NCBI RefSeq assembly: GCF_003258605.2
Contig: NZ_CP031264.1
Location: 1,860,001-1,924,000 of the forward strand
Reading direction: 5' to 3'
From: Peterkaempfera bronchialis
Lineage (GTDB): Bacteria; Actinomycetota; Actinomycetes; Streptomycetales; Streptomycetaceae
Length of the DNA: 64,000 bases
In this document: one piece after another, positions 55,646 to 63,335 of the stretch
How positions within the stretch are numbered: the stretch's first letter is position 1
Layout of the letters: each line of letters starts with the position of its first letter
The notes under the pieces: generated by a model
The model's input: the letters and a program-made list of their open reading frames with translations, nothing else
Database searches by the model: none
Told to the model about the DNA's origin: nothing
Translations under genes and position numbers: made by a program

Positions 55646-56947
55646 TCAGCGCTCCCGTACCAGCGTGCGGTGCAGCGCCAGCGCGGAGGCGTCGGTCAGC
55701 GAGGCGATCTGGTCGACCACCGCGCGCAGCCGCGCCCGGTCGTCCGCCGCCTCCTCGAAGAGGGCCCTGAAGAGCGGGTCCAGCCCGTGCGGTGCGTCCC
55801 GGACCAGCACCTCGGCCAGCTCCGCGATCACCACCCGCTGCCGGGAGCGCAGCTCGGCCTGCTCGGCGCGCTGCATCACATAGCGGACCGCGACCGCCTT
55901 GAGCACGGCGCACTCCAGCCGGGTGGCGTACGGCACCACCAGCTCGGCCCGGTAGCGGGTCAGCCGCCCCGGGCCGTAGCGCTCCCGGGTGGCCCGCTCG
56001 GCGGCCAGGCAGAAGCGGCCGATCAGCTGGCTGGTGGCGTCCTTGAGCCGCGACCGGTCGCGGGCCGATCCGTCGTAGGTGTGCGGCCACCACTCCTGCG
56101 CCTGAAGCCGGTCCAGCGCCTCGCCGAGCTCCTCGGGCTCCGCGCCCGGCGCATGACGGGCCGCCACCCGGAACAGCTCCGCCCGCTCGTCCCGGTCGCC
56201 CAGCGCGGCCGGGTCGACATGGCCGGCGTGCAGGCCGTCCTCCACGTCGTGCACCGAGTAGGCGACATCGTCGGACCAGTCCATCACCGTCGCCTCGAAG
56301 CACCGCCGCCCGGGCGGCGCGGCGGCCCGCACCCAGCGGAAGACCGCCAGGTCCTCCGCGTAGACGCCGTACTTCCGCGACCCCGGCTCGGTCGGGTGCT
56401 CGCCGCGCACCCAGGGGTACTTGGTGGCGGCGTCCAGCGCGGCCCGGGTGAGGTTCAGCCCCACGCTGCGGCCCGGCCAGGGCGCCAGCCGGGCCGGGGC
56501 CTCCTCGGCCGGGGCGAACCGCTTGGGTTCCAGCAGGGTCAGGATCCGCAGCGACTGCGCATTGCCCTCGAAGCCCCCGCACCCCTCGGCAGCCTGGTCA
56601 AGCGCCGACTCCCCGGTGTGCCCGAACGGCGGATGCCCCAGGTCGTGTGCCAGGCAGGCCGTCTCCACCAGGTCCGGATCGCATCCGAGCGCCGCCCCCA
56701 GTTCCCGCCCCACCTGGGCGCACTCCAGCGAATGGGTCAGCCGGGTCCGGGGGAAGTCGCTGAGCATCGGCGCCACCACCTGCGTCGTCCCGGCGAGCCG
56801 CCGCAGCGCGGCGGAGTGCAGCACCCGCGCCCGGTCGCGCTGAAACGCCGTCCGCCCGGGCCTCTTGTCCGGCTCGGGCACCCACCGCGCCTCGGCGGCG
56901 GGATCGTACGCGGGCTCGACCGCAAGGGCCTGATCGGTGTCATCCAT
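55646..56947 (-). CDS. dgt: Deoxyguanosinetriphosphate triphosphohydrolase-like HD protein
   Basis: 433 residues. The HD metal site is shown by [15 protein letters not shown] and [16 protein letters not shown], with the later [13 protein letters not shown] supplying further ligands. dNTP triphosphohydrolases hydrolyse dGTP or other dNTPs to nucleoside and triphosphate. ATG 56947 (MDDTDQ) is the first good start. The order dgt, reductase, dnaG, hrdA on one strand is the streptomycete arrangement. Confidence 0.93.
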   Translation of the reverse strand: MDDTDQALAVEPAYDPAAEARWVPEPDKRPGRTAFQRDRARVLHSAALRRLAGTTQVVAPMLSDFPRTRLTHSLECAQVGRELGAALGCDPDLVETACLAHDLGHPPFGHTGESALDQAAEGCGGFEGNAQSLRILTLLEPKRFAPAEEAPARLAPWPGRSVGLNLTRAALDAATKYPWVRGEHPTEPGSRKYGVYAEDLAVFRWVRAAAPPGRRCFEATVMDWSDDVAYSVHDVEDGLHAGHVDPAALGDRDERAELFRVAARHAPGAEPEELGEALDRLQAQEWWPHTYDGSARDRSRLKDATSQLIGRFCLAAERATRERYGPGRLTRYRAELVVPYATRLECAVLKAVAVRYVMQRAEQAELRSRQRVVIAELAEVLVRDAPHGLDPLFRALFEEAADDRARLRAVVDQIASLTDASALALHRTLVRER

Positions 56948-57045
56948 ATACCGGCAACCGTACGCCCGGCCCCCGACACCCCGGCCCAGCGCCGCGCGGA
57001 CCGCCGCCGCCCGGCGCGAGATTCGGCGGCGGGCCAGGCTCCTCC

Positions 57046-57466
57046 ATGAGCGGGCGCCGCCACGGCCGGGAGACCATCGCCTGCGCCATGGACGAGCCGG
57101 ACGCGGACGCCTCCGGGGTGCTGCGGCCCGGCGGACGCCGGGTGGACGCGGTCTTCCGGCGTTCTGCCCGTTCTGCGTGGAGCTCGGCTCGTACATCGCG
57201 GCATAGCTGACGGGCCATCATACGGCGGGGTGCTCTCGGCCGCCGCCGCACTGGACCGGGTCGCGGACCATCCGGCGGTACGCCAGGTGGCGGGCTTCGA
57301 GGAGTACCGGACCGGGCCGGGTCTGCCGGTGAAGGCCGGGCAGGTGGCGGCCCGCTTCATCCTGCACGGGCCCGACCACCCGTCCGTCCTGCGGACGGCG
57401 GAGCAGATCCTGCGGGGACTGGAGCAGGATCTGGGCATCGGGCTGCTGATCGGCGAGAAGGACTGA
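57046..57466 (+). pseudogene. Degenerate ATP-grasp-like gene upstream of the PLP decarboxylase
   Basis: Two pieces look like remains of one gene. ATG 57046 opens a 54-residue frame (stop 57208-57210) whose middle reads [16 protein letters not shown] frame starting at GTG 57230 and ending at 57466 gives 78 residues with ADHPAVRQV, GLPVKAGQVAARFILHGPD and a helical end, resembling the C-terminus of ATP-grasp ligases. The second frame is also open upstream, so a frameshift or internal deletion could have joined them once. The stop lies six bases before the decarboxylase ATG, as expected of an operon partner. It could still be a real short gene; confidence is low. Confidence 0.4.
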
Positions 57467-57472
57467 CTGACC

Positions 57473-58747
57473 ATGACCACTGCCCCCACCTCAGGCACCG
57501 GCGAGCTGTCCGGCGCCCTCAGCGGCCCCCGCGTCGCCACCGTCGCGGAACGGCACGGCACCCCGGTGTGGATGTACGACGCCGCCCGTATCCGCGCCCA
57601 GATCGCCCGGCTGCGGCAGTTCGACGTGATCCGCTTCGCCCAGAAGGCCTGCTCCAACATCCACATCCTGCGGCTGATGCGGGAGGAGGGCGTACTCGTC
57701 GACGCGGTCTCGGTCGGGGAGGTCGAACGGGCGCTGGCCGCCGGCTACACCGTCGGCGGGCCCGAGGAGCCGGTGGTCTTCACCGCCGACCTGCTGGACC
57801 GCGCCACCCTGCGGCGGGTGGTGGAGCTGGGCATCCCGGTCAACGCCGGGTCACCGCAGATGCTGGACCAGGTGGGCCGGGCCGCACCCGGCCACCCGGT
57901 GTGGATCCGGATCAACCCGGGCTTCGGCCACGGCCACAGCCGCAAGACCAACACCGGCGGCGAGCACAGCAAGCACGGTATCTGGCACGAGTACCTGGCG
58001 GAGAGCCTGGAGCTGGTGGACCGCCACCGGCTGGACCTGGTCGGCCTCCATATGCACATCGGCTCCGGGGTCGACTACCTCCACCTGGAGCAGGTCTGCG
58101 AGACCATGGTCAAGCAGGTCCGGCTGACCGGGCGGGACGTGCGCGCCATCTCGGCCGGCGGCGGGCTCTCCGTGCCGTACCGGCCGGGCGACCCGGAGGT
58201 GGACACCGACCGGTACTTCCGGCTCTGGGACGCCGCCCGGCAGGAGCTGGTCTCCGAACTCGGCCACCCGGTGCGGCTGGAGATCGAACCGGGCCGCTTC
58301 CTGGTGGCCGGCTCCGGGGTGCTGGCCGCCGAGGTACGGGCCGACAAGCCCATGGGCGGCAACCACTTCGTGCTGGTGGACGCCGGCTTCAACGACCTGA
58401 TGCGGCCCGCCATGTACGGCAGCAGCCACCGCGTCTCGGTGCTGGCGCCCGGTGGCGCGGTGCGCGGCGAGGCGCTGCGGGACACCGTGCTGGCCGGGCC
58501 GCTCTGCGAGTCCGGGGATGTCTTCACCCAGGTCGAGGGCGGCGATGTACAGCCGATCCCGCTGCCCCGGGCCGAGATCGGCGACCTGGTGGTCTTCCAT
58601 GACACCGGCGCCTACGGCGCCAGCATGTCCTCCACCTACAACTCCCGCCCGCTGATCCCCGAGGTCCTGGTGGACGGCGACCGCACCCGGCTGATCCGCC
58701 GCCGCCAGACCGTCCAGGAACTGCTGGCCCTGGAGACCGAGGTCTAG
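57473..58747 (+). CDS. Fold-type III PLP decarboxylase, diaminopimelate decarboxylase-like
   Basis: 424 residues. The PLP Lys lies in IRFAQKACSNIH, and LVGLHMHIGSGVD, ISAGGGLSVPY, EIEPGRFLVA and PLCESGDVF supply the phosphate and substrate motifs including the C-E-S-x-D of DapDC. The late GAYGASMSSTYNSRP is the family end motif. It should decarboxylate meso-diaminopimelate or a related amino acid. Its tight coupling to an ATP-grasp-like remnant, rather than to lysine genes, hints at a secondary pathway similar to those using carrier-bound or peptide substrates. AAGGA precedes ATG 57473. Confidence 0.88.
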   Translation: MTTAPTSGTGELSGALSGPRVATVAERHGTPVWMYDAARIRAQIARLRQFDVIRFAQKACSNIHILRLMREEGVLVDAVSVGEVERALAAGYTVGGPEEPVVFTADLLDRATLRRVVELGIPVNAGSPQMLDQVGRAAPGHPVWIRINPGFGHGHSRKTNTGGEHSKHGIWHEYLAESLELVDRHRLDLVGLHMHIGSGVDYLHLEQVCETMVKQVRLTGRDVRAISAGGGLSVPYRPGDPEVDTDRYFRLWDAARQELVSELGHPVRLEIEPGRFLVAGSGVLAAEVRADKPMGGNHFVLVDAGFNDLMRPAMYGSSHRVSVLAPGGAVRGEALRDTVLAGPLCESGDVFTQVEGGDVQPIPLPRAEIGDLVVFHDTGAYGASMSSTYNSRPLIPEVLVDGDRTRLIRRRQTVQELLALETEV

Positions 58748-58788
58748 GCCCAGCACCCAGCTCGTTGACGCTCCCCAGCACCCCCGCT

Positions 58789-58823
58789 GCCCGCCGCCCG
58801 CCGCCCGCCGCCCGCCGCCCGAG
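58789..58823. repeat. 7-bp GCCCGCC tandem repeat
   Basis: Four exact GCCCGCC units and a fifth ending in AG follow the decarboxylase stop, in the 164-base gap before the convergent phosphotransferase gene. Such simple repeats are common in this window's intergenic sequence. Confidence 0.7.
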
Positions 58824-58911
58824 ACCGGACCGCCACAACGCGTGCGTGGCGTGTCAGGCCATCCCGCCTCGGCCGGGTGGTCCTTCGTGGTCCTGGGCTG
58901 TCCGGTGCAGG

Positions 58912-59814
58912 TCAGTCCATGACCGGCCAGTCCCAGGGACGGGGTCCGTGATGGCCCTGGAGGCATTCCAGGCGGTGGCGAGCGCGGTCCGCCATGCCGG
59001 GGTGGTCCGAGGCGTACTGGAGGGCAAAGAGTGTGACGCGCAGTTCGCGGACTCCGCGCAGGATCGGGAAGCCCTTCCATGAAGTGACGTCATATCCGTA
59101 TGCACGGGTGTACTGCTCGTATTCGGCCGTGCTGACGTGTGCGAACAGATCGCGACCGGCGGCTGTGGAGGTCAGGTCCCATTCCGGGGGGCCGATGGCG
59201 CAGCGTTCGAGGTCAAGGAGATGAGGGGTGCCATCCGGGGTGACGGCGAGGTTGCCGATCCAGGCGTCACCGTGGATCACGCAGTGTGGTCTGCCCTGAG
59301 GCAGGTGCTCCCATTCGACGTGGAGTCGGCGGAGGTGTGCGCGCAGCCAGTCCTGCTCGGCGGTGTCGATGATGTCGGCGGCTGCCGCGGTGGCGATGCG
59401 GGCGTCAAGTCGTACGAACGGGTCGAGTGGACCGATGATCCCGGTGGTGGGGGGCTGGAGGGAGTGCAGGCGGCGGAGTACGGACGCGGTCTCAGCGGGG
59501 GTGCCGCGCCTGTGCGGGGGCAGTTCGTGCCAGTAGGTGATGCTGTGGCCGCGGACCTCGACCGGCTGCTCGACATCCAGTGGTCGCACCGCAGGCAGGC
59601 CGACATCCGAGAGCCAGCGGGCGACAGCGATCTCCTTGCGGGCGGCAGCCTGCTGGCCGGGTCTGGCAATACGGGCGACGACTTCGCCGGGAAGCCGCCA
59701 GACGGCGTTCTCTCCGAGGCGGATCGGCTCCCCCGGCTCAACCGGCAGGCCGAGCCGACCGGATGCCTCACGGAGGATGGACAGACTGCGTTCTCGTGCC
59801 TGGGCGATGCTCAC
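58912..59814 (-). CDS. Aminoglycoside phosphotransferase-fold (APH) family protein
   Basis: 300 residues. The kinase core has a catalytic loop VIHGDAWIGNLAV (HGD-x(4)-N type) and a metal motif HLLDLERCAIG, where the usual Asp-Phe-Glu is LDLER. The N-lobe LGENAVWRLP-GEVVARIARPG supplies the ATP-binding strand. Substrate may be an antibiotic, a choline-like metabolite or a peptide. The GTG at 59814 overlaps the TGA of the upstream XRE gene (GTGA), so the two are translationally coupled. It faces away from the lanthipeptide genes. Confidence 0.88.
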   Translation of the reverse strand: MSIAQARERSLSILREASGRLGLPVEPGEPIRLGENAVWRLPGEVVARIARPGQQAAARKEIAVARWLSDVGLPAVRPLDVEQPVEVRGHSITYWHELPPHRRGTPAETASVLRRLHSLQPPTTGIIGPLDPFVRLDARIATAAAADIIDTAEQDWLRAHLRRLHVEWEHLPQGRPHCVIHGDAWIGNLAVTPDGTPHLLDLERCAIGPPEWDLTSTAAGRDLFAHVSTAEYEQYTRAYGYDVTSWKGFPILRGVRELRVTLFALQYASDHPGMADRARHRLECLQGHHGPRPWDWPVMD

Positions 59815-61211
59815 GCTTGGGTCACGGCCACGACGATGCGCTCCCGAAGATGGTCGACCGCCGCGTTCCCCTGGTGCGGGTCTGCGAGCTGGTGAAGTAC
59901 GCGCATATCGTCTGCGGCCCTCCGGGACCGCAGCCGGCCGATTTCGGCCAGCGCCGTGGTTCCGACGACTGACGCTTCCTCAGGGTCACCTGTCGCCATC
60001 AGCACAGTGGCGATCCTGCCGCGGGATAGGGCCCGGGAGCGGACGACGTTCGAGGTGTGGCCGTCGACTGCGGTCTGCAGGCGGGTGACGGCCTCCTTCG
60101 CGGGGCCGCCGTACAGCGCGATGTCGCAGAGAGCGTGCCCGGTGTCGCCGTGGTGCTGAGCGTGGTCGTAGAAGTTCATCCATACCGGGATCGGCTCTCG
60201 GCCGGGGTCATGGTGTGCCCAGGCGTCGTCCGAGGCGCCGACGGCGGCGAGGGTGTCCTGGAGGCGGCCCATCTTCGCGAGTCCGCGGGCGCACGCGTTG
60301 TACAGCCAGGCACGCTCCACGGGCAGGAGCCGATCGGCGCGAGCCAGACCCAGCTCGGCGTAGGTCAGCCCCAACTGCAAGTTGCCGCACCAGGTCTCCT
60401 GACGGGAGCGCCAGGAGAGGGCGTGGGCGCGCAAGCCCCAGTTTCCTGCTTCCTCGGCACAGGTGGTCGCCAATGACAAGACCTTGCGCGCGTCGTCGTG
60501 GGCATAGGAGTCGAAAGCCGCTGCACCGATCACCACCGCAAGTAGCCCGACAGCGGTGAGCAATTGGGGACGCAACGACGAGGTGCAGCGTCTGTCCAGA
60601 AGCCTCACCGCCCATCCCAGCTGGGCGATGGCAGCGTCCCGGACGATGCCGCCTCCGCCGTAGCGCCCGTCCAGCCCCTTCAGGGCAGCTGCGGCTGCGT
60701 GAACGTGGTCCACGTCCTCTGACCGGACTTCCTCGGGAAGAGGACTGCGCCCCAGTGACTCGACCAGCGCCAGCATGGTTCCAGGGGTCAGTGCTGCCAC
60801 GCCACCAGCGCCAATAAAGGTTCGTCGGTCCACAGGCAGCTCGCTTCCGAACGGCGGAACCCCCATCATGCGCCCGATCCCGGCGGTAGCAAAAGCCGGG
60901 GCTGAGACCGTGCCTGGCCGGGGACTGTTCGCCAGCAGCTCACCGGCCCCAAGCAGTTCCTCGACAGAGATGCCCAGGACCTTGGCAATGGAGGGTAGCC
61001 ACCGAGTAGGGCGAACGCGTCCCGTCTCCCAGCGGTAGAGCGCGCTGCGGTCCACACTGCCCGGCACTGTGCCGTTGGCCGCGCTATTGAGCAGAGTCAC
61101 GAACTCGGTTGTGGTCCAGCCTCTCGCAGCGCGTTCGGCTCGGATGCGTGCCCCGAGAGCCTGGCGGGGTGTCGGTCCGTTGGCGGGCGGGACGCTGTCC
61201 TCGGAAGGCAT
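59811..61211 (-). CDS. XRE-family regulator with C-terminal TPR-like domain
   Basis: 466 residues. The helix-turn-helix covers about residues 20-90: ALGARIRAERAARGWTTTEFV, then VDRSALYRWETGRVRPTRWLPSIAKVLGIS. The rest is helical with repeated pairs such as LRAHALSWRSRQETWCGNLQLGLTYAELGLA, typical of the TPR-like half of streptomycete XRE regulators that bind peptides or small signals. ATG 61211 is preferred, GTG 61220 is possible. It is divergent from the FxLD genes and coupled to the phosphotransferase gene, making it the best candidate regulator of the cluster. Confidence 0.88.
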   Translation of the reverse strand: MPSEDSVPPANGPTPRQALGARIRAERAARGWTTTEFVTLLNSAANGTVPGSVDRSALYRWETGRVRPTRWLPSIAKVLGISVEELLGAGELLANSPRPGTVSAPAFATAGIGRMMGVPPFGSELPVDRRTFIGAGGVAALTPGTMLALVESLGRSPLPEEVRSEDVDHVHAAAAALKGLDGRYGGGGIVRDAAIAQLGWAVRLLDRRCTSSLRPQLLTAVGLLAVVIGAAAFDSYAHDDARKVLSLATTCAEEAGNWGLRAHALSWRSRQETWCGNLQLGLTYAELGLARADRLLPVERAWLYNACARGLAKMGRLQDTLAAVGASDDAWAHHDPGREPIPVWMNFYDHAQHHGDTGHALCDIALYGGPAKEAVTRLQTAVDGHTSNVVRSRALSRGRIATVLMATGDPEEASVVGTTALAEIGRLRSRRAADDMRVLHQLADPHQGNAAVDHLRERIVVAVTQA

Positions 61212-61410
61212 GGCAATCACCAGACCCGAGCGAGGCGGACGCATACCGGCCGCCGGCCCATGCCGACGTCGAGAGCTTCCGGAGCGTTCGCGAGGACGCG
61301 AGCGACGCCAGGAGCCGAGGTGTCGCAGCAGTGCGCGAACTGGGCAGGGAGCCGCCCTAAGAGTGTGCCCTGCATCTTCGTCATGCCCAATGCTCCACCG
61401 TGCCTACACG

Positions 61411-61429
61411 TGCATACACATCTGCATAC
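61411..61429. promoter_or_regulatory. TGCATAC direct repeats in the XRE/FxLD divergent region
   Basis: TGCATAC occurs at 61411-61417 and 61423-61429, 12 bases apart, in the least GC-rich part of the 311-base stretch 61212-61522. Flanking CCTACACG and CCGTACAG are similar. It is a candidate binding array for the XRE regulator. I see no gene in this stretch. Confidence 0.4.
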
Positions 61430-61522
61430 GTCCGTACAGCAGCCAACACAGTCGGAGGGGCGGTTAGGTACTGCCAGGTGGCCGGGTCTACCGGCATCCG
61501 TCAGTCGAGAGGCCCGCCAGCC

Positions 61523-61762
61523 ATGACCAGCCCCATCTGCGCGCCCGTGGTGCCGCCTGCGCCAGCTGAGCCTACGTGTGCAGTGATCCACGTGCGGCCC
61601 ATTTGCGGTGATCGGCCCGATCGGGCATGGACTGATCCGCCCGCACCCGCCTCAGGGCGTAATGGCGTGATTACACTCCGGCGCGGCCGGCGCCGGATCT
61701 ACCTCGGCCCGCGATGCGGTGACCAACCAACAGATGCATTGCAGGAAGGACTTTCTCCATGA
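61523..61762 (+). CDS. Possible small protein coupled to the FxLD methyltransferase
   Basis: ATG 61523 opens a 79-residue frame whose TGA overlaps the methyltransferase ATG (ATGA). It contains three Cys (SPICAP, TCAVIHVRPICG, PRCGDQ) and a basic stretch LRRGRRRIYLGPR. I do not recognise it. The start has only a weak purine-rich region upstream, and an inverted GTAAT/ATTAC pair at 61659-61674 inside it could instead be a promoter-proximal element. The stop-start overlap is the best argument that it is translated. Confidence 0.4.
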   Translation: MTSPICAPVVPPAPAEPTCAVIHVRPICGDRPDRAWTDPPAPASGRNGVITLRRGRRRIYLGPRCGDQPTDALQEGLSP

Positions 61763-62991
61763 CTGACGTGACCGCCGACCCTGATCGGGCCGCTCAACTG
61801 CGCGACCAGATCGTCGATACCCTCATCGCGGACGGCACGATCGTCTCGAAACCGGTCGAGACCGCGATGCGTGCGGTCCCCCGGCACCAGTTCGCCCCGG
61901 ACGCGTCCATGGACGAGGTGTACAGCGCCTACAACGCCGTGTTCACCAAGAAGGACGAGCACGGGGTCATCATGAGTTCGGTGTCGGCACCGCAGATCCA
62001 GGCGATGATGCTGGAGCAGGCCGGGATCGAGCCGGGCATGCGGGTGCTGGAGGTCGGCTCGGGCGGATACAACGCGGCCTTGATCGCCGAGCTGGTGGGT
62101 GCTTCCGGCGAGGTGACGACGGTCGACATCGACCCTGAGGTCACGGATCGGGCTGCTCGTCTGCTGGCGGGCGCCGGCTACACCCGTGTCCGTGTGGTCT
62201 GCGCGGACGCCACGGACGGTGTTCCCGCGTACGGCCTGTACGACAGGATCGTGGTGACGGCCGGTGCCTGGGACATCCCGCCGGCCTGGGTGTCCCAGCT
62301 GACCGCCGGCGGGCGGCTGGTAGTGCCGCTGCGGATGCGGGGGCTGACCCGGTCGATCGCCTTCGACCGCGCCGGTGACCACCTGACCAGCGTCTCGGCG
62401 CAGGTGTGCGGGTTCGTGCCGATGCAGGGCGCGGGCGCGCACCGTGAGGAGTTGCTGCTGGTCACCGGTACGGGCGAGATCGGGCTGCGCTTCGACGACG
62501 GACTGCCCGCAGACCCCAGCCGCCTGGACAACGCGGTGCGCACGCCGCGGGCGGAGACCTGGAGCGGCGTGCTGATCGGGCGGCAGGAGCCGTTCGACAC
62601 GCTCCAGCTGTACCTGGCCACGGTCCTGGACGGCTTCTGCATCATGGCCGTCGACCCGGATCTGGATACCGGTCTGGTGGCGCCGGCGAACAGGTGGTTC
62701 TGCATGGCCGCCGTCGACGGCGGCAGTTTCGCCTACGTCACCACCCGCCGCACTGCCGACGAGGCGTCGGTCGAGTTCGGCGTGCATGCCCTCGGGCCCG
62801 ACGCCGTCGCGCTCGCCGAGCGCGTCGCCGAGCAGATCCGCACCTGGGAACGGGAGCGCCGCAGCGGCCCCGGCCCGGTGATCCGCGTCTACCCGGCCGA
62901 CACCCCCGATGACCAGCTGCCCGACGGGCGGGTCATCGACAAGCAGCACTGCCGGATCTCCATCTCCTGGCCTGCGGCGACCGCCGCCTAG
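61759..62991 (+). CDS. FxLD-system methyltransferase, PIMT-like
   Basis: 410 residues. Residues 1-220 are a protein-L-isoaspartate O-methyltransferase-type domain: RAVPRHQFAP, the SAM motif VLEVGSGGYNAALIAELVG and VVTAGAWDIPPAWVSQL with GGRLVVPLRM. The 190-residue C-terminal extension is specific to the FxLD/lanthipeptide type. In class I lanthipeptide clusters PIMT homologues such as OlvSA methylate an Asp side chain, which then closes to an aspartimide or becomes isoAsp. It is directly upstream of the precursor gene on the same strand, with AAGGA before the ATG. Confidence 0.9.
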   Translation: MTDVTADPDRAAQLRDQIVDTLIADGTIVSKPVETAMRAVPRHQFAPDASMDEVYSAYNAVFTKKDEHGVIMSSVSAPQIQAMMLEQAGIEPGMRVLEVGSGGYNAALIAELVGASGEVTTVDIDPEVTDRAARLLAGAGYTRVRVVCADATDGVPAYGLYDRIVVTAGAWDIPPAWVSQLTAGGRLVVPLRMRGLTRSIAFDRAGDHLTSVSAQVCGFVPMQGAGAHREELLLVTGTGEIGLRFDDGLPADPSRLDNAVRTPRAETWSGVLIGRQEPFDTLQLYLATVLDGFCIMAVDPDLDTGLVAPANRWFCMAAVDGGSFAYVTTRRTADEASVEFGVHALGPDAVALAERVAEQIRTWERERRSGPGPVIRVYPADTPDDQLPDGRVIDKQHCRISISWPAATAA

Positions 62992-63042
62992 GCCAGGCGT
63001 CCTGCACCACCCACCGAGAAGAAGAACAGGAGAGTGATCGAG

Positions 63043-63249
63043 ATGGCGGACACCCGCGTCTCGGGCGGCGCCACGGCGCTGGCCGAGCGGCCCGCTGCCG
63101 ACGGCGCCTTCGCCGACGAGTTCTCGCTCGACGTGAGGGTCGTCGTCGCCGCCCATCCCAACGGCAAGCTCGCGTGCTCCACGAGTGACGGCTGCGGCTC
63201 CTCCTGCAGCGGAAGCGCCTGCACCAGCTTCACCGACGACCCGGTCTGA
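63043..63249 (+). CDS. FxLD-family lanthipeptide precursor
   Basis: 68 residues. The leader carries the family motif FSLD at residues 27-30, then VRVVVAAHP; the core begins near Asn40. The core has Cys45, 51, 55 and 60, ten Ser/Thr, and a single Asp49-Gly50 step. Together this fits a class I lanthipeptide with up to four thioether rings. ATG 63043 is preferred to GTG 63034 because AGGAG at 63028-63032 fits the ATG. The methyltransferase lies 51 bases upstream and LanB 86 bases downstream. Confidence 0.92.
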   Translation: MADTRVSGGATALAERPAADGAFADEFSLDVRVVVAAHPNGKLACSTSDGCGSSCSGSACTSFTDDPV

Positions 63250-63260
63250 CGGGTCCGACG

Positions 63261-63301
63261 CCGGTGGTGTGCCGGGCGGTCCCCGCCCGGCACACCACCG
63301 G
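63261..63301 (+). terminator. Attenuator-like hairpin between precursor and lanB genes
   Basis: A perfect 17-bp stem (63261-63277 with 63285-63301) and a 7-base loop, 11 bases after the precursor stop. Such partial terminators after lanthipeptide precursor genes keep the precursor in excess of the enzymes. Confidence 0.8.
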
Positions 63302-63335
63302 TACCCGGCAGCACGCGTTCCCAGGGGAGGGGCCG

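Noticed and set aside
57079-57206. Small Cys-containing frame ending in FCPFCVEL before the decarboxylase
   Set aside because: No start codon with a ribosome-binding site fits it, and a different frame gives a better ATP-grasp-like C-terminus. The CxxC is probably chance.
63034-63042. GTG 63034 as the start of the lanthipeptide precursor
   Set aside because: AGGAG ends only one base before it, which is too close. ATG 63043 has proper spacing.
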